Assembly: GCA_028280565.1 (NCBI GenBank)
Contig: JANQLQ010000111.1
Location: forward strand, 1-64,000
From: Fulvivirga sp.
GTDB lineage: Bacteria; Bacteroidota; Bacteroidia; Cytophagales; Cyclobacteriaceae
Length of the DNA stretch: 64,000 nucleotides
Direction of reading: 5' to 3'
The notes beneath the pieces were generated by a model. The model searched no databases. It worked only from the letters and a program-made list of their open reading frames with translations, and was not told where the DNA came from. Within the stretch, counting starts at the first letter, position 1; every line of letters starts with the position of its first letter. A program made the translations under genes and the position numbers. Below are positions 18,012 through 26,623 of this stretch, in pieces.

Positions 18012-19136
18012 ATGGTAAAGATTCCCCATCGTGTAGTTGCCTTCATGCGTGAAAGAGCCCTCCAGTGGTTGTCCATACCTATAATCTACTTGCTATTCTG
18101 GAGCGAAGACAACTATGCCAATTGGAACCCTTCCTACCATGCTTGGGAGCCTGTATTTAGCATGGCTTATATTTTTTTACTTTGGGAGGGCAATTACTCT
18201 ATCGGTATTTTTTGGTGCAAAAAACTTCCCGAATTTGAAGCTACTGTAAAACGCCTGGTGCGGCAACTGCTAACCTCGACGGTCTTTATTTTACTCGTGA
18301 ACCTGTTATTCTTAGGCGTGTTCCTTTTTATTGGAGTCATTGATGATGTCCATACCTATTCATTCAAAGGAAGTTTGCTTTCGGGGTTATTGGTGAGTTA
18401 TCTCATTATAGCAGTTTACGAAGGAGTTGATTTTTATAATGGCTGGAAAACCCATGTGGTCAAGTCGGAAACGCTGGCGCGTGAAAAATCAGAGATCCAG
18501 TTAGCCCTTGTAGATGCGCAACTGTCAGCCCTCCGGGACCAGCTCAACCCGCACTTTTTGTTTAACAGCTTAAATACGCTCTCCAGTTTAATTGATCTCA
18601 AGAATAAGAAGGCCATTACCTACCTCGAGCAGTTGGCAGATGTATACCGGTATTTACTCGAAAACCGCGAGAAGCACTTGATCTCGTTAAATGAGGAGCT
18701 CACCTTTGCCAGCGCTTATATTTCACTTAACAAAACCCGTTTCCGTGACGACCTTTCATACAAGGTAGAATTAGACACATCGATGGGAGGTGCGTTACTA
18801 CCCCCGTATGCCCTACAGCTCACGTTAGAGAATGCTATAAAACATAATGCCATAGGTCGTGATAAGACCCTCCGGGTCGAGGTGACTAACGAAGCCGATT
18901 ACCTGGTGGTTAGCAATAACAAAAGACCAAAACCCGTATTGGCTACCTCCACGGGCATGGGATTGGAAAACTTAAGACATCGTAGCTTACTGGCTACGGG
19001 CAAACCCATCGAGGTGATCGACAGGAATGATCGATTTACCGTAAAAATACCCGTAGTATTCCAAGATGACCAATTTTCAAACACCCCGGGGTCCACAAAT
19101 GTAAACACCTCACAACATGCGTACAGTAATTATTGA
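18012..19136 (+). CDS. LytS-type sensor histidine kinase
   Basis: The 374-aa kinase has about four to five membrane-spanning segments in the first 145 residues and then the His_kinase (PF06580) box 'LNPHFLFNSLNTLSSL', whose His is the likely phosphoacceptor. A compact ATPase domain follows, with 'LENAIKHN' (N box) and 'GMGLENLRHR' (G box). No periplasmic sensor domain is seen, so it may sense a membrane property or partner protein. The downstream LytTR regulator overlaps by 20 bp, indicating a cognate pair. The target genes are not evident; the TonB receptor and enzymes further down are possible candidates. Confidence 0.88.
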   Translation: MVKIPHRVVAFMRERALQWLSIPIIYLLFWSEDNYANWNPSYHAWEPVFSMAYIFLLWEGNYSIGIFWCKKLPEFEATVKRLVRQLLTSTVFILLVNLLFLGVFLFIGVIDDVHTYSFKGSLLSGLLVSYLIIAVYEGVDFYNGWKTHVVKSETLAREKSEIQLALVDAQLSALRDQLNPHFLFNSLNTLSSLIDLKNKKAITYLEQLADVYRYLLENREKHLISLNEELTFASAYISLNKTRFRDDLSYKVELDTSMGGALLPPYALQLTLENAIKHNAIGRDKTLRVEVTNEADYLVVSNNKRPKPVLATSTGMGLENLRHRSLLATGKPIEVIDRNDRFTVKIPVVFQDDQFSNTPGSTNVNTSQHAYSNY

Positions 19137-19893
19137 AGATGAGTACCCAGCTGCCGAGCGGCTACAGGAAATGATCCAAATGGTAGCGCCTGAAATGACG
19201 GTTGAAACGATCTTAGGTTCCGTGTCAGCGGCTGATGACTGGTTTGCAGCACATCCCATGCCCGATCTTATTTTCTCCGATATCCAATTATCGGATGGCC
19301 TGGCTTTCGAAACCTTAGAAAAAAATGACATTAAGGTACCAGTGGTCTTTACTACCTCTTTTGATCAATATGCCATTCGAGCCTTTAAGCTCAATGGGAT
19401 GGATTATTTGCTGAAACCCATTAAGCAAGTTGAACTGAACGAAGCGATACAAAAGTACAGGACATTGCATGCGGACCATTCCCTGCAGGATAACTTTCAC
19501 CGGTTACAGAACTTGATCGAGACGCTTAGCCCGGGGCAGCAATCCATGTATAAAGATCGTTTTTTAGTAAAACACCAGGAGCAGCTAGTCAAAGTAAATG
19601 TAGACGAGATTGCCTACTTTTATACTACGAACGAAATGATACTTTTACAAAAGCTGGATGGCGAACAATACTTAGTGGATTACACCTTGGAAGAACTTGA
19701 AGGGAGCTTAGATCCAAAGAAGTTTTTCCGGTTAAATCGGCAGTTAATGGCGAATATAGACGCAGTAGATGCCATTCACCTGTATTTTAACAAACGCCTG
19801 AAAGTGGAGTTAAACCCTCCTTTACGAGAGGAAGTGATCATTAGTAAGGTGAAATCGCCGGCTTTTAAAAAATGGCTGGAAGGCAAACTTTAA
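19117..19893 (+). CDS. LytTR-family response regulator
   Basis: The 258-aa protein combines an N-terminal receiver domain (acidic pair 'EDE' at residues 6-8, phosphoacceptor Asp in 'IFSDIQL', Lys in 'LLKPI') with a C-terminal LytTR DNA-binding domain (about 150-255, with 'FFRLNRQLMANIDAVDAI'). It overlaps the kinase gene by 20 bp. LytTR proteins bind direct repeats upstream of their targets. No such repeat was recognised nearby. Confidence 0.9.
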   Translation: MRTVIIEDEYPAAERLQEMIQMVAPEMTVETILGSVSAADDWFAAHPMPDLIFSDIQLSDGLAFETLEKNDIKVPVVFTTSFDQYAIRAFKLNGMDYLLKPIKQVELNEAIQKYRTLHADHSLQDNFHRLQNLIETLSPGQQSMYKDRFLVKHQEQLVKVNVDEIAYFYTTNEMILLQKLDGEQYLVDYTLEELEGSLDPKKFFRLNRQLMANIDAVDAIHLYFNKRLKVELNPPLREEVIISKVKSPAFKKWLEGKL

Positions 19894-19966
19894 GGCATGA
19901 CACTTTCAAAGAATTTGCAAAGAGAGGTGAGAAATTTCACGGGTTTGAAACAGCCGTAAAAAGAAT

Positions 19967-20647
19967 ATGAAAATAAATGTAGTCATCACCGGTGCTTCGG
20001 GGATGGTAGGCAAGGGAGTACTTTTGGAATGCCTGGATCATGAGCGGGTAGGGCAGGTGTTATCTTTAGGACGTTCCGTATTAGAAATAGACCATCCGAA
20101 GCTGAAACAGGTAATTCACAAAGATTTCTCTGACTTTTCCACCCTGCAAGAGGATCTTGGGGAATATGACGCCGCCTATTTGTGTATGGGGGTCAGCGCT
20201 GCCGGGTTAAGTGAAGAAAAGTACACAAAGCTTACCTATTCGTATACCATGGGGCTGGCAAGCAGATTGTACCAAGCCAACCCTGCGATGACCTGTATCT
20301 ATGTTTCCGGGGAGGGGACAGACTCCACGGGTAAAGGGCGTACCATGTGGGCCAGGGTAAAAGGCAAAACAGAAAATGATTTGCTGGCGCTGGGTTTTCA
20401 ACAGGCATATATGTTCAGGCCCGGGGTGATTATTCCGCTGAGAGGAATTAAGTCAAGGACCAAGCTCTACCAGTTTGTTTATGATTATTTTCTTTGGTTA
20501 GTCAAGCTTGCAAAAGTCATTGCCCCGGGGTCGGTAGTCAATACCACGCAGATTGGGTTGGCCATGATACAGGCTACGTGTCATGGTTATGAGAAGGATA
20601 TCATCCGTCCGAAGGATATTCTCCTATTGGCTGATCAAAAAGAATGA
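19967..20647 (+). CDS. NAD(P)-binding Rossmann-fold protein (atypical SDR)
   Basis: The 226-aa protein has an N-terminal dinucleotide-binding motif 'VITGASGMVGKGVL' and no classical YxxxK pair, as in atypical SDRs of the NmrA/TIP30/YbjT type. A helical central part and 'PGVIIPL' follow. These proteins act as reductases or as redox sensors. It follows the LytTR regulator after 73 bp and could be co-transcribed. Substrate unknown. Confidence 0.8.
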   Translation: MKINVVITGASGMVGKGVLLECLDHERVGQVLSLGRSVLEIDHPKLKQVIHKDFSDFSTLQEDLGEYDAAYLCMGVSAAGLSEEKYTKLTYSYTMGLASRLYQANPAMTCIYVSGEGTDSTGKGRTMWARVKGKTENDLLALGFQQAYMFRPGVIIPLRGIKSRTKLYQFVYDYFLWLVKLAKVIAPGSVVNTTQIGLAMIQATCHGYEKDIIRPKDILLLADQKE

Positions 20648-20823
20648 ATGCACCCAATTGGTATCCCGGCAAGGAGGTCACCTGGTTTTTAAAAAACATC
20701 AATTCTTACACCAAGTTTAAACGTCAAATAACAAGCCGTGCCTTTTTACAGCTTGGCCTTTCAGCACGTTTTGTCAAAGAAGAGACACGACTATTGCTGT
20801 GAAAAATATTAGATTGCAATGGC

Positions 20824-21540
20824 TTGAGAAGAAAAGATCATATCGCCCTAATTTACTTCAGCAGGACCCCACATGCCGAAAGTGAGCATAAACAATGGTT
20901 TAAGGAAGACCGTTCCGGCCGTGCAAACAAGGCCCTCGCCACTTCCTTAGTAACCCAAAGCGCGAGGACAGTAAGGCAATCGGGTTTTCCAATATTCCAC
21001 TACCACGAGGGAAACCAAACCGGGAGTACATTCGGTGAGAAGATCACGAATGCTTTTGCCGAGGTCTTTGAACAAGGTTACCGCGCGGTGATCGCCGTGG
21101 GTAATGACAGCCCCGGGCTGGAAAGAACGGATTGGGATCGTATTGCGCAATGGTTAGATCACGGGGAAAATGTACTCGGCCCTTCGACCCACGGAGGCAC
21201 TTACCTGGTGGGCCTTACCGCCGCTACCTTCAAAAAGCTACCTTTTCAGCGCCTTCCCTGGCAAACGCAGGGGCTGTTCGAAGCACTTTTCCAGTTTTGT
21301 TGTGATGGAAATGTACGAACGCACACTTTAGACCAGCTTCATGATGTTAATTCTTTTTCGGATCTCATCACCCTGGTCAAAAGCAAAGCTCTAAGCAGGG
21401 CCTTTAAAAGGGTGCTATTGTATATCCTGGGCCGGGTAAAAGTATGGTGCTCGATCCCCGAAACATTAGCGTATCCTCTTTTTAACAAATTCACAAGGCC
21501 TTTACGTGCTCCTCCTACGTTTACAGCCCTACCCTCATAA
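20824..21540 (+). CDS. DUF2064 (TIGR04282-like) glycosyltransferase-type protein
   Basis: The 238-aa protein contains 'AVGNDSPGL' and 'VLGPSTHGGTYLVGL', which match the DUF2064 family of GT-A-like transferases (typical 'GTDCPGL' and 'LGPA-DGGYYLIGL'). Here Asn and Ser replace two usual residues, including one acidic position, so donor use may differ. No ATG is available: an upstream ATG at 20819 stops at once, and the frame begins with a TTG at 20824. The family was originally noted next to radical SAM genes and is linked to arsenosugar synthesis; a radical SAM gene does occur 3.4 kb downstream here, but it is not the ArsS type. Confidence 0.68.
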   Translation: MRRKDHIALIYFSRTPHAESEHKQWFKEDRSGRANKALATSLVTQSARTVRQSGFPIFHYHEGNQTGSTFGEKITNAFAEVFEQGYRAVIAVGNDSPGLERTDWDRIAQWLDHGENVLGPSTHGGTYLVGLTAATFKKLPFQRLPWQTQGLFEALFQFCCDGNVRTHTLDQLHDVNSFSDLITLVKSKALSRAFKRVLLYILGRVKVWCSIPETLAYPLFNKFTRPLRAPPTFTALPS

Positions 21541-21610
21541 AACGGATGGGTGACCGGTTGACCCGGTTCTAAAATCAAAACTTCTGTAGTTTACTTCATC
21601 GTATTAGACC

Positions 21611-24600
21611 ATGAAAAGGATATTATTTGTGGCTGTATTGGCTGCATTTAACCATTTTGTGTATTCACAAGCTGGTATAGAGATCTCTGTGATCAATGGC
21701 ACTACGGGTCTGCCAGTAGCTAACTACCCCATCACCTTGACCAACCAGGCTATCGGGTTTCAAATGGAGAAAAACACGGATAGCCAAGGAAAGGCCAGGT
21801 TCCGTGGGCTTTCTACTTCCGGCCATTACGCGATCACCACGCCTGCCAGTGAGCAGTACCATGCTTTTGAAAAAAATGACCTTGTATTTCGCTCCAACCA
21901 GTCATCAAGCATAACCATCGTATTGAATATGAAGTCAGCTTTGCAACTGGAGGACGTGGTAGTCCAGGGTGGAGGGTTCTCGCAGATCAATACGGTCAAT
22001 GCCGAGGTTACTTCGGAGCTGACCTCCAAAGAAATAGAAACACTGCCGATAGAGGGACGTGACATCACACGCGCACTTTTCAGGCTACCTAATGTTACGC
22101 AGGCCACTGGTTTTTTTTCAGAGGCGCCTAACGTAGCCATCAACGGGGCCAATTCGCTGTACACAAGCTATCTTATCGATGGCCTTGATAACAATGAGAA
22201 TTTCCTGGGCGGGCAAAAGTTTGCCATTCCGGTCGGTTTTACGCAGAATATTACCGTACTGGCTAATAACTATTCCGCAGAGTACGGGCAGACGGCGAAC
22301 GGCATTTTTAATATTACCACGAAATCCGGCAGTAACGAGGTGAGGGGAGAGGCGTTTTATATTACGCGCCCGGGCCCGGTTATCGATGCCAGCTCTCCTT
22401 TTGCGCAGCGCGACCTTTCCGGCAACCCGGTAAGGGATGGGTTCCAGCGCCACCAAATAGGGTTCGGTATTGGAGGGCCCATTGTCAAGGATCAAACCTT
22501 TTACTATGTCAACATGGAATACACCAAAGATCTGAAAGACAATTTGCTTAACTCGCCCGTTTTGGGAGTCAATGAAACGGTAAGGGGAGAAAATGACTTT
22601 TTATATTTTTCGGCTAAACTGGATCATACGTGGAGCCCAAGCTGGAAATCCAGCTTAAGGGTAAACATGGGTGACGTTGGGATAGAACGACAAGGTGGTG
22701 GATTGGAAGGAGGGGTGGCTTTTGAGTCGGCCGGTAATGTCCAGGACAGGAATTCGTTGCTGGTCGCTTCGCAAAATGTTTACCGCTGGGGAAATTTCCT
22801 TTCCGAAACTCACTTGCAATTTGCCCGGTTCCGTTGGGATTTTGCGAACCCCAATAACCCTTCTAGTCCCAATGTTACCGTACTGGATGCCACTACCGAC
22901 GAAACCATCGCGGTTTTGGGACATCCCGGTTTTATATTTAACTCGCTGGAAGAAACGCTGGAGTTACAACAGAAATTCACCCTCTTCAAGGACAAACATA
23001 CACTCAAAGCGGGTTTTGGAATAATCAGTTCAGACCATTCGCTGCTTGGCGGTGGGAATCCTAATGGTAGCTATACCGTGGCCTTGGATGAAACCCAAGC
23101 AGCACAAGTACGAAACCTTCATGCTGGCGCTGGACTATCTGCTTTTGATATCCCGCTGGATGCCGAAGTGCGGGGCTACAGTATAGAACTGAGACCACAG
23201 TCATTCGGTGCGCGACAGAACCGGTGGAGCGTTTATGTTGAAGATCTTTGGTCGGTTACCAACCGGCTTAATGTAACCCTTGGCATCCGCTATGACTATG
23301 ATAACCTTTCCGAAGGTGGGAGTGCCAGGGGCGATTTCAACAATATAGCGCCCCGTGTCAATGCGAATTACAAGATCGGCGAACGCAGTAATTTGCGCTT
23401 TGGCTATGGGATTTTTTACGAGAAGATCCTATACGCCGTTTACAGTGATGCCCTGCAGCAAAACCGGGTCTCACAAGATTACCGTCGCCAGTTGCAGGCA
23501 TTGATCGACCAAGGTATTTTACCGGCGGACACCGACTTAGACAAGGTGACTTTCGAGGGAAATCTCGGGGCAACATTCGACCGTGCGGGGGTACAAGAGG
23601 CAGGCATCACGTATTTGAACGGACCGGGGTTTAGCGAATTACAAGGACAACGTGAAACGATCTTTGATGGCGGAGATACCCGGGTATTGAATCCCGAAGG
23701 CTATGATAATCCCTTCAGCCACCAATTTATGTTAGGCTATCAAAACCAGGTCAACGATAACATTTTATTTTATGTAGACCTGGTCCATGCCAGGTCCTTC
23801 AACCTTTTCCGGCTTAGGAACCTGAATGCCCCTGCGCCGCACCCCGTGGTGTTTGATCCCGGTTTTACATTATCGGATGTTCGCACGACGCAAGAGGCGG
23901 ATGCAACAAGGCCGGTTCCGGTAGGGCCCGGGTCTTATGCGTTAGTGGCAGGAGACACACTTCATGGCGGCGCTAGAAACATCGTAGTTTCTGAAACTGG
24001 GGGCACATCTACCTATTATGCGGCTAACTTCAACTTAGTAAAGGACAGGGGAGATGACAATTATGCTTACCGCCTCTACTATACCCTTTCCAGGTTGCGA
24101 AACAATACGGAAGATATCAATTTCAGGGCATCGGATGCTAATGATTTCAGCCGCGATGAAGGGCCATCGGTTAATGATCGCACCCATGTGATCAGCGCTA
24201 TCGGTTATTTTTATCCTTTCAAAGATCTTTCCGTTAGCCTGGCGTCGTTAATACAAAGTGGCCAGCCCATTAATCGCATCCCGGGCGTTGACGCACTGGG
24301 TACTACTGATCTTAATGGTGACGGCCAGTCGTTTGGTGATGCTTTTGTGGGCAATAGTGACCGTTCACCGGGAGAAAGCCGCAACAGCGACCGGCTGCCT
24401 TGGTCCACTACCTTTGACGTAGGCCTACAATACCAGTTTTCGTTCGGTGGTGGTTCTGCGCTGGAACTGAGGGCAGATGTCTTCAATCTTTTTAATGCCG
24501 AAAATCTCAGTGGGTACAGCAATAATGCTACCCAGAGCAACCAAATACAGCCTGGCCCTGCGAGCTCCGGGGTGTTGATCATTCGTAATGCTGCGCCGCC

Positions 24601-24637
24601 ACGCCAGTTCCAATTTGGCGTGCGCTACTTGTTTTAA
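21611..24637 (+). CDS. Oar-like TonB-dependent receptor
   Basis: This 1008-aa receptor has a signal peptide (MKRILFVAVLAAFNHFVYS|Q) and a carboxypeptidase regulatory-like beta domain (about 20-115). The plug domain follows (about 125-235, 'VAINGANSLYTSYLIDGLDN' and 'YSAEYGQTANGIFNITTKSG'). The large barrel ends '..FQFGVRYLF'. The 'YSAEYGQ..NGIFN' form is characteristic of the Oar/adhesin-related receptors that lack a conventional ligand set. It follows the DUF2064 gene after 70 bp and precedes a small ORF and a radical SAM gene on the same strand. It might secrete or take up the product made by these enzymes; this is inference from position. Confidence 0.9.
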   Translation: MKRILFVAVLAAFNHFVYSQAGIEISVINGTTGLPVANYPITLTNQAIGFQMEKNTDSQGKARFRGLSTSGHYAITTPASEQYHAFEKNDLVFRSNQSSSITIVLNMKSALQLEDVVVQGGGFSQINTVNAEVTSELTSKEIETLPIEGRDITRALFRLPNVTQATGFFSEAPNVAINGANSLYTSYLIDGLDNNENFLGGQKFAIPVGFTQNITVLANNYSAEYGQTANGIFNITTKSGSNEVRGEAFYITRPGPVIDASSPFAQRDLSGNPVRDGFQRHQIGFGIGGPIVKDQTFYYVNMEYTKDLKDNLLNSPVLGVNETVRGENDFLYFSAKLDHTWSPSWKSSLRVNMGDVGIERQGGGLEGGVAFESAGNVQDRNSLLVASQNVYRWGNFLSETHLQFARFRWDFANPNNPSSPNVTVLDATTDETIAVLGHPGFIFNSLEETLELQQKFTLFKDKHTLKAGFGIISSDHSLLGGGNPNGSYTVALDETQAAQVRNLHAGAGLSAFDIPLDAEVRGYSIELRPQSFGARQNRWSVYVEDLWSVTNRLNVTLGIRYDYDNLSEGGSARGDFNNIAPRVNANYKIGERSNLRFGYGIFYEKILYAVYSDALQQNRVSQDYRRQLQALIDQGILPADTDLDKVTFEGNLGATFDRAGVQEAGITYLNGPGFSELQGQRETIFDGGDTRVLNPEGYDNPFSHQFMLGYQNQVNDNILFYVDLVHARSFNLFRLRNLNAPAPHPVVFDPGFTLSDVRTTQEADATRPVPVGPGSYALVAGDTLHGGARNIVVSETGGTSTYYAANFNLVKDRGDDNYAYRLYYTLSRLRNNTEDINFRASDANDFSRDEGPSVNDRTHVISAIGYFYPFKDLSVSLASLIQSGQPINRIPGVDALGTTDLNGDGQSFGDAFVGNSDRSPGESRNSDRLPWSTTFDVGLQYQFSFGGGSALELRADVFNLFNAENLSGYSNNATQSNQIQPGPASSGVLIIRNAAPPRQFQFGVRYLF

Positions 24638-24648
24638 AACGACCTGTT

Positions 24649-24882
24649 ATGCCATCAAAATTCAACTATCTTTTCCAAGCCTTGTCCTATTGGCTTGCAA
24701 TGCACACCGCCAAACCGGGCCAGCGGTCACAGGAGGTAAGACCTTGGGTGCTTTTCACGCACGGTTTGAAAGAAGCGCTGGGGGTGGGAGATAAGATCGC
24801 TATGCCCCGCGGAAGAGGTCTAGGAAGTATTCCCTTCGGTAGAAGCTTTAGTAAAAGCTCCCGGTCCGGGAGCAGTGGATGA
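24649..24882 (+). CDS. Small ORF, 77 aa, between receptor and radical SAM gene
   Basis: The ATG is 11 bp after the receptor stop and the end is 34 bp before the radical SAM start, which is operon-like spacing. The product has a mixed N-terminal half ('LFQALSYWLAMH') and a Gly/Ser/Arg-rich tail ('GRGLGSIPFGRSFSKSSRSG'). A short precursor peptide next to a radical SAM gene would be the layout of a RiPP locus, but no family resemblance was recognised. A second open frame overlaps the region (24588-24794) and encodes an 'LVLLAC' segment, so a frameshifted lipoprotein remnant is a competing reading. Treat as tentative. Confidence 0.35.
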   Translation: MPSKFNYLFQALSYWLAMHTAKPGQRSQEVRPWVLFTHGLKEALGVGDKIAMPRGRGLGSIPFGRSFSKSSRSGSSG

Positions 24883-24916
24883 GATCAATTTTTAGAACCC
24901 GTTTAACCTTTGAATC

Positions 24917-25858
24917 ATGAAGGACTTTAATCATATAGAATCAATTTATTGGGTTTTTACCCAGCTTTGTAATGATAAATGCGATCATTGTTATAACCTT
25001 TCCGGCCCGCAAGGGGACAGGATATCCGAAACCGACTGTTTAAAGATCATCGATAACTTGCCGGATAGCGCCGAGCGACTGATCTTGTCAGGAGGCGAGC
25101 CTTTAGCGGAAAAGAAGAAGCTTTACCTGATACTGGACCGGTTGAAACAAAAGTATGCTGGCGAGACCCAAATTATGCTCCAGACCAATGGGGACCTGCT
25201 CAACGGGGAGATCTTGGATACCCTGGTTGAAAAAGGCGTCACGCGTTTTGACATTGCCAGCATTGACCGGTATCACAAAGCGGCCGGGGGGCGGTTAATG
25301 GAACTTGCCGAGCTTTTTGAATCCCGGGGAGTAAATGGCGATGAAAAAGATCCGCTGGTACGAAAGGAGAACTACCTGCATCATTATCCTTTGAGCTGGG
25401 GCTACTGGGGAGCTACGGAAGATATGTGGCTTGGCGGAAACTGGGCCAGGGGCAGGGCCTTACAAAAGAATATTTGGAAAAAAGACCCCGGACACAACTT
25501 TTGCTCTATTTTATCCGGGGCCATCGGGTTCCTTAACGGCGGCGACAACATTCCGCAGGAGATCTCCATCCAACTGTGGCGCATCAACCCGTGCTGTCCC
25601 GGTACAAAAGAACCCTTAGGAGATGCCCGCGAAGAAAAAATATCGGGAGTATTACAGCGCGTCTCGGGCAATCCCGTGTTTAAAATGCTTGACAAAGGAG
25701 ACCCTTTCAGGATGGGAGAGTCTATCGGTATTTCTGAAAGTCATGCCCGCAAGCGCTGCGGTGAACTGCAAAACGTATGCCTCTGGTGTGATGAGTTCTT
25801 CGAGAAGTACTATGATATGAAGAAGATGGAGAAGAAGTTATGGAAATATCCGGGTTGA
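24917..25858 (+). CDS. Radical SAM protein with extra Cys motifs
   Basis: The 313-aa enzyme shows the radical SAM cluster motif C-x3-C-x2-C in 'CNDKCDHC' (about residues 17-24), then 'LSGGEPL' (the GGE motif that binds SAM) and 'MLQTNGDLL'. The C-terminal part has further Cys residues ('FCSILSG', 'NPCCPGT', 'RCGEL', 'CLWC'), suggestive of SPASM/twitch-type auxiliary iron-sulfur binding. It lacks the layout of ArsS. The next gene is on the opposite strand, so this ends the rightward unit. Its substrate may be a peptide or a small molecule; the adjacent 77-aa ORF is a candidate peptide substrate. Confidence 0.8.
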   Translation: MKDFNHIESIYWVFTQLCNDKCDHCYNLSGPQGDRISETDCLKIIDNLPDSAERLILSGGEPLAEKKKLYLILDRLKQKYAGETQIMLQTNGDLLNGEILDTLVEKGVTRFDIASIDRYHKAAGGRLMELAELFESRGVNGDEKDPLVRKENYLHHYPLSWGYWGATEDMWLGGNWARGRALQKNIWKKDPGHNFCSILSGAIGFLNGGDNIPQEISIQLWRINPCCPGTKEPLGDAREEKISGVLQRVSGNPVFKMLDKGDPFRMGESIGISESHARKRCGELQNVCLWCDEFFEKYYDMKKMEKKLWKYPG

Positions 25859-25887
25859 AAAAGGCGAGGTAGCTGCTGGCTTAAAGG

Positions 25888-26496
25888 TCAACTCTTCTTT
25901 CGGTGGTAGTACCGCAATGCCTTATCCCGGCTGCCGCAATCTTCCATATCACACCACCTTCGGCGGCGATTCCGCGAAGTATCATGAAAGATCCATTGAC
26001 ACCCCGGGCAGGAATTAACCCGGGCACGATCGATCTCGGTCACCACCAACGCCGCATTCCAAATGATAGGAGATGCAATGTTTATGATCGTCCCAGGATC
26101 CGCCCAGCTCCATTTTAGGGTGGACGGGTGAATGTACCTGGAAAAGCTAGCCTTATGAACTAACTCATTGAAATGGTGAACGGCCCCAGGCGATGGATCT
26201 TTACCGGAAGCGAATGGACGGAGTACGTGGGCCAAGGTAGCACGTATTTCAAGGATTTGTTTCATTTCGCCTTGAAACTTGTCGTTAGGATAAGCCTGTA
26301 AGTCATCAAACTGGGGTTTATCTATAACCCCGGCATGCAGTGCCCAAACCAGGAAGTTGCCAATGGGAGTCAGCCAATCGTGTTCTTTCACTGTACCGGG
26401 CCATGAAATGGTATTGACAAAATCCAGGCTTACTTGCCCCCCAATTAATTTGTAGGTGCCTTCGTAGGATCCCCGGGACAAAGGTAATGGTTCCAT
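25888..26496 (-). CDS. CGNR zinc-finger / ABATE-domain transcriptional regulator
   Basis: The 202-aa protein has an N-terminal ABATE domain (about 12-145; 'GGQVSLDFVNTISWPG' is its hallmark) and a C-terminal CGNR zinc finger (about 160-202; 'CPGCQWIFHDTSRNRRRRWC' then 'CGSR'). The fourth motif reads CGSR instead of CGNR, a conservative change. It is divergent from the EamA exporter gene. The 127-bp gap contains four AGTAAAGT/ACTTTACT half sites, most likely its own operator. It probably represses the exporter until a ligand is bound. Confidence 0.88.
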   Translation of the reverse strand: MEPLPLSRGSYEGTYKLIGGQVSLDFVNTISWPGTVKEHDWLTPIGNFLVWALHAGVIDKPQFDDLQAYPNDKFQGEMKQILEIRATLAHVLRPFASGKDPSPGAVHHFNELVHKASFSRYIHPSTLKWSWADPGTIINIASPIIWNAALVVTEIDRARVNSCPGCQWIFHDTSRNRRRRWCDMEDCGSRDKALRYYHRKKS

Positions 26497-26523
26497 GATG
26501 TGTCATAATTTTAGTAAAGATAC

Positions 26524-26600
26524 ACTTTACGTTTAAAACTATTTTTAATAGTAAAGTTTTATTCGTACTTTACTATTAAAATTATAATAGATAGTAAAGT
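26524..26600. promoter_or_regulatory. Repeated operator in the CGNR/EamA divergent promoter
   Basis: A perfect inverted repeat AATAGTAAAGT (26547-26557) / ACTTTACTATT (26567-26577) with a 9-nt spacer is flanked by a further ACTTTAC at 26524-26530 and ATAGTAAAGT at 26591-26600. Four half sites in 77 bp, in alternating orientation, indicate cooperative binding of a dimeric regulator controlling both genes. Confidence 0.72.
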
Positions 26601-26623
26601 AAACGATTTCAATTCATCCTTCC

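Noticed and set aside
20824-25858. Arsenosugar biosynthesis locus
   Set aside because: The DUF2064 gene would fit, but the radical SAM protein lacks the ArsS layout and no arsenic methyltransferase is present.
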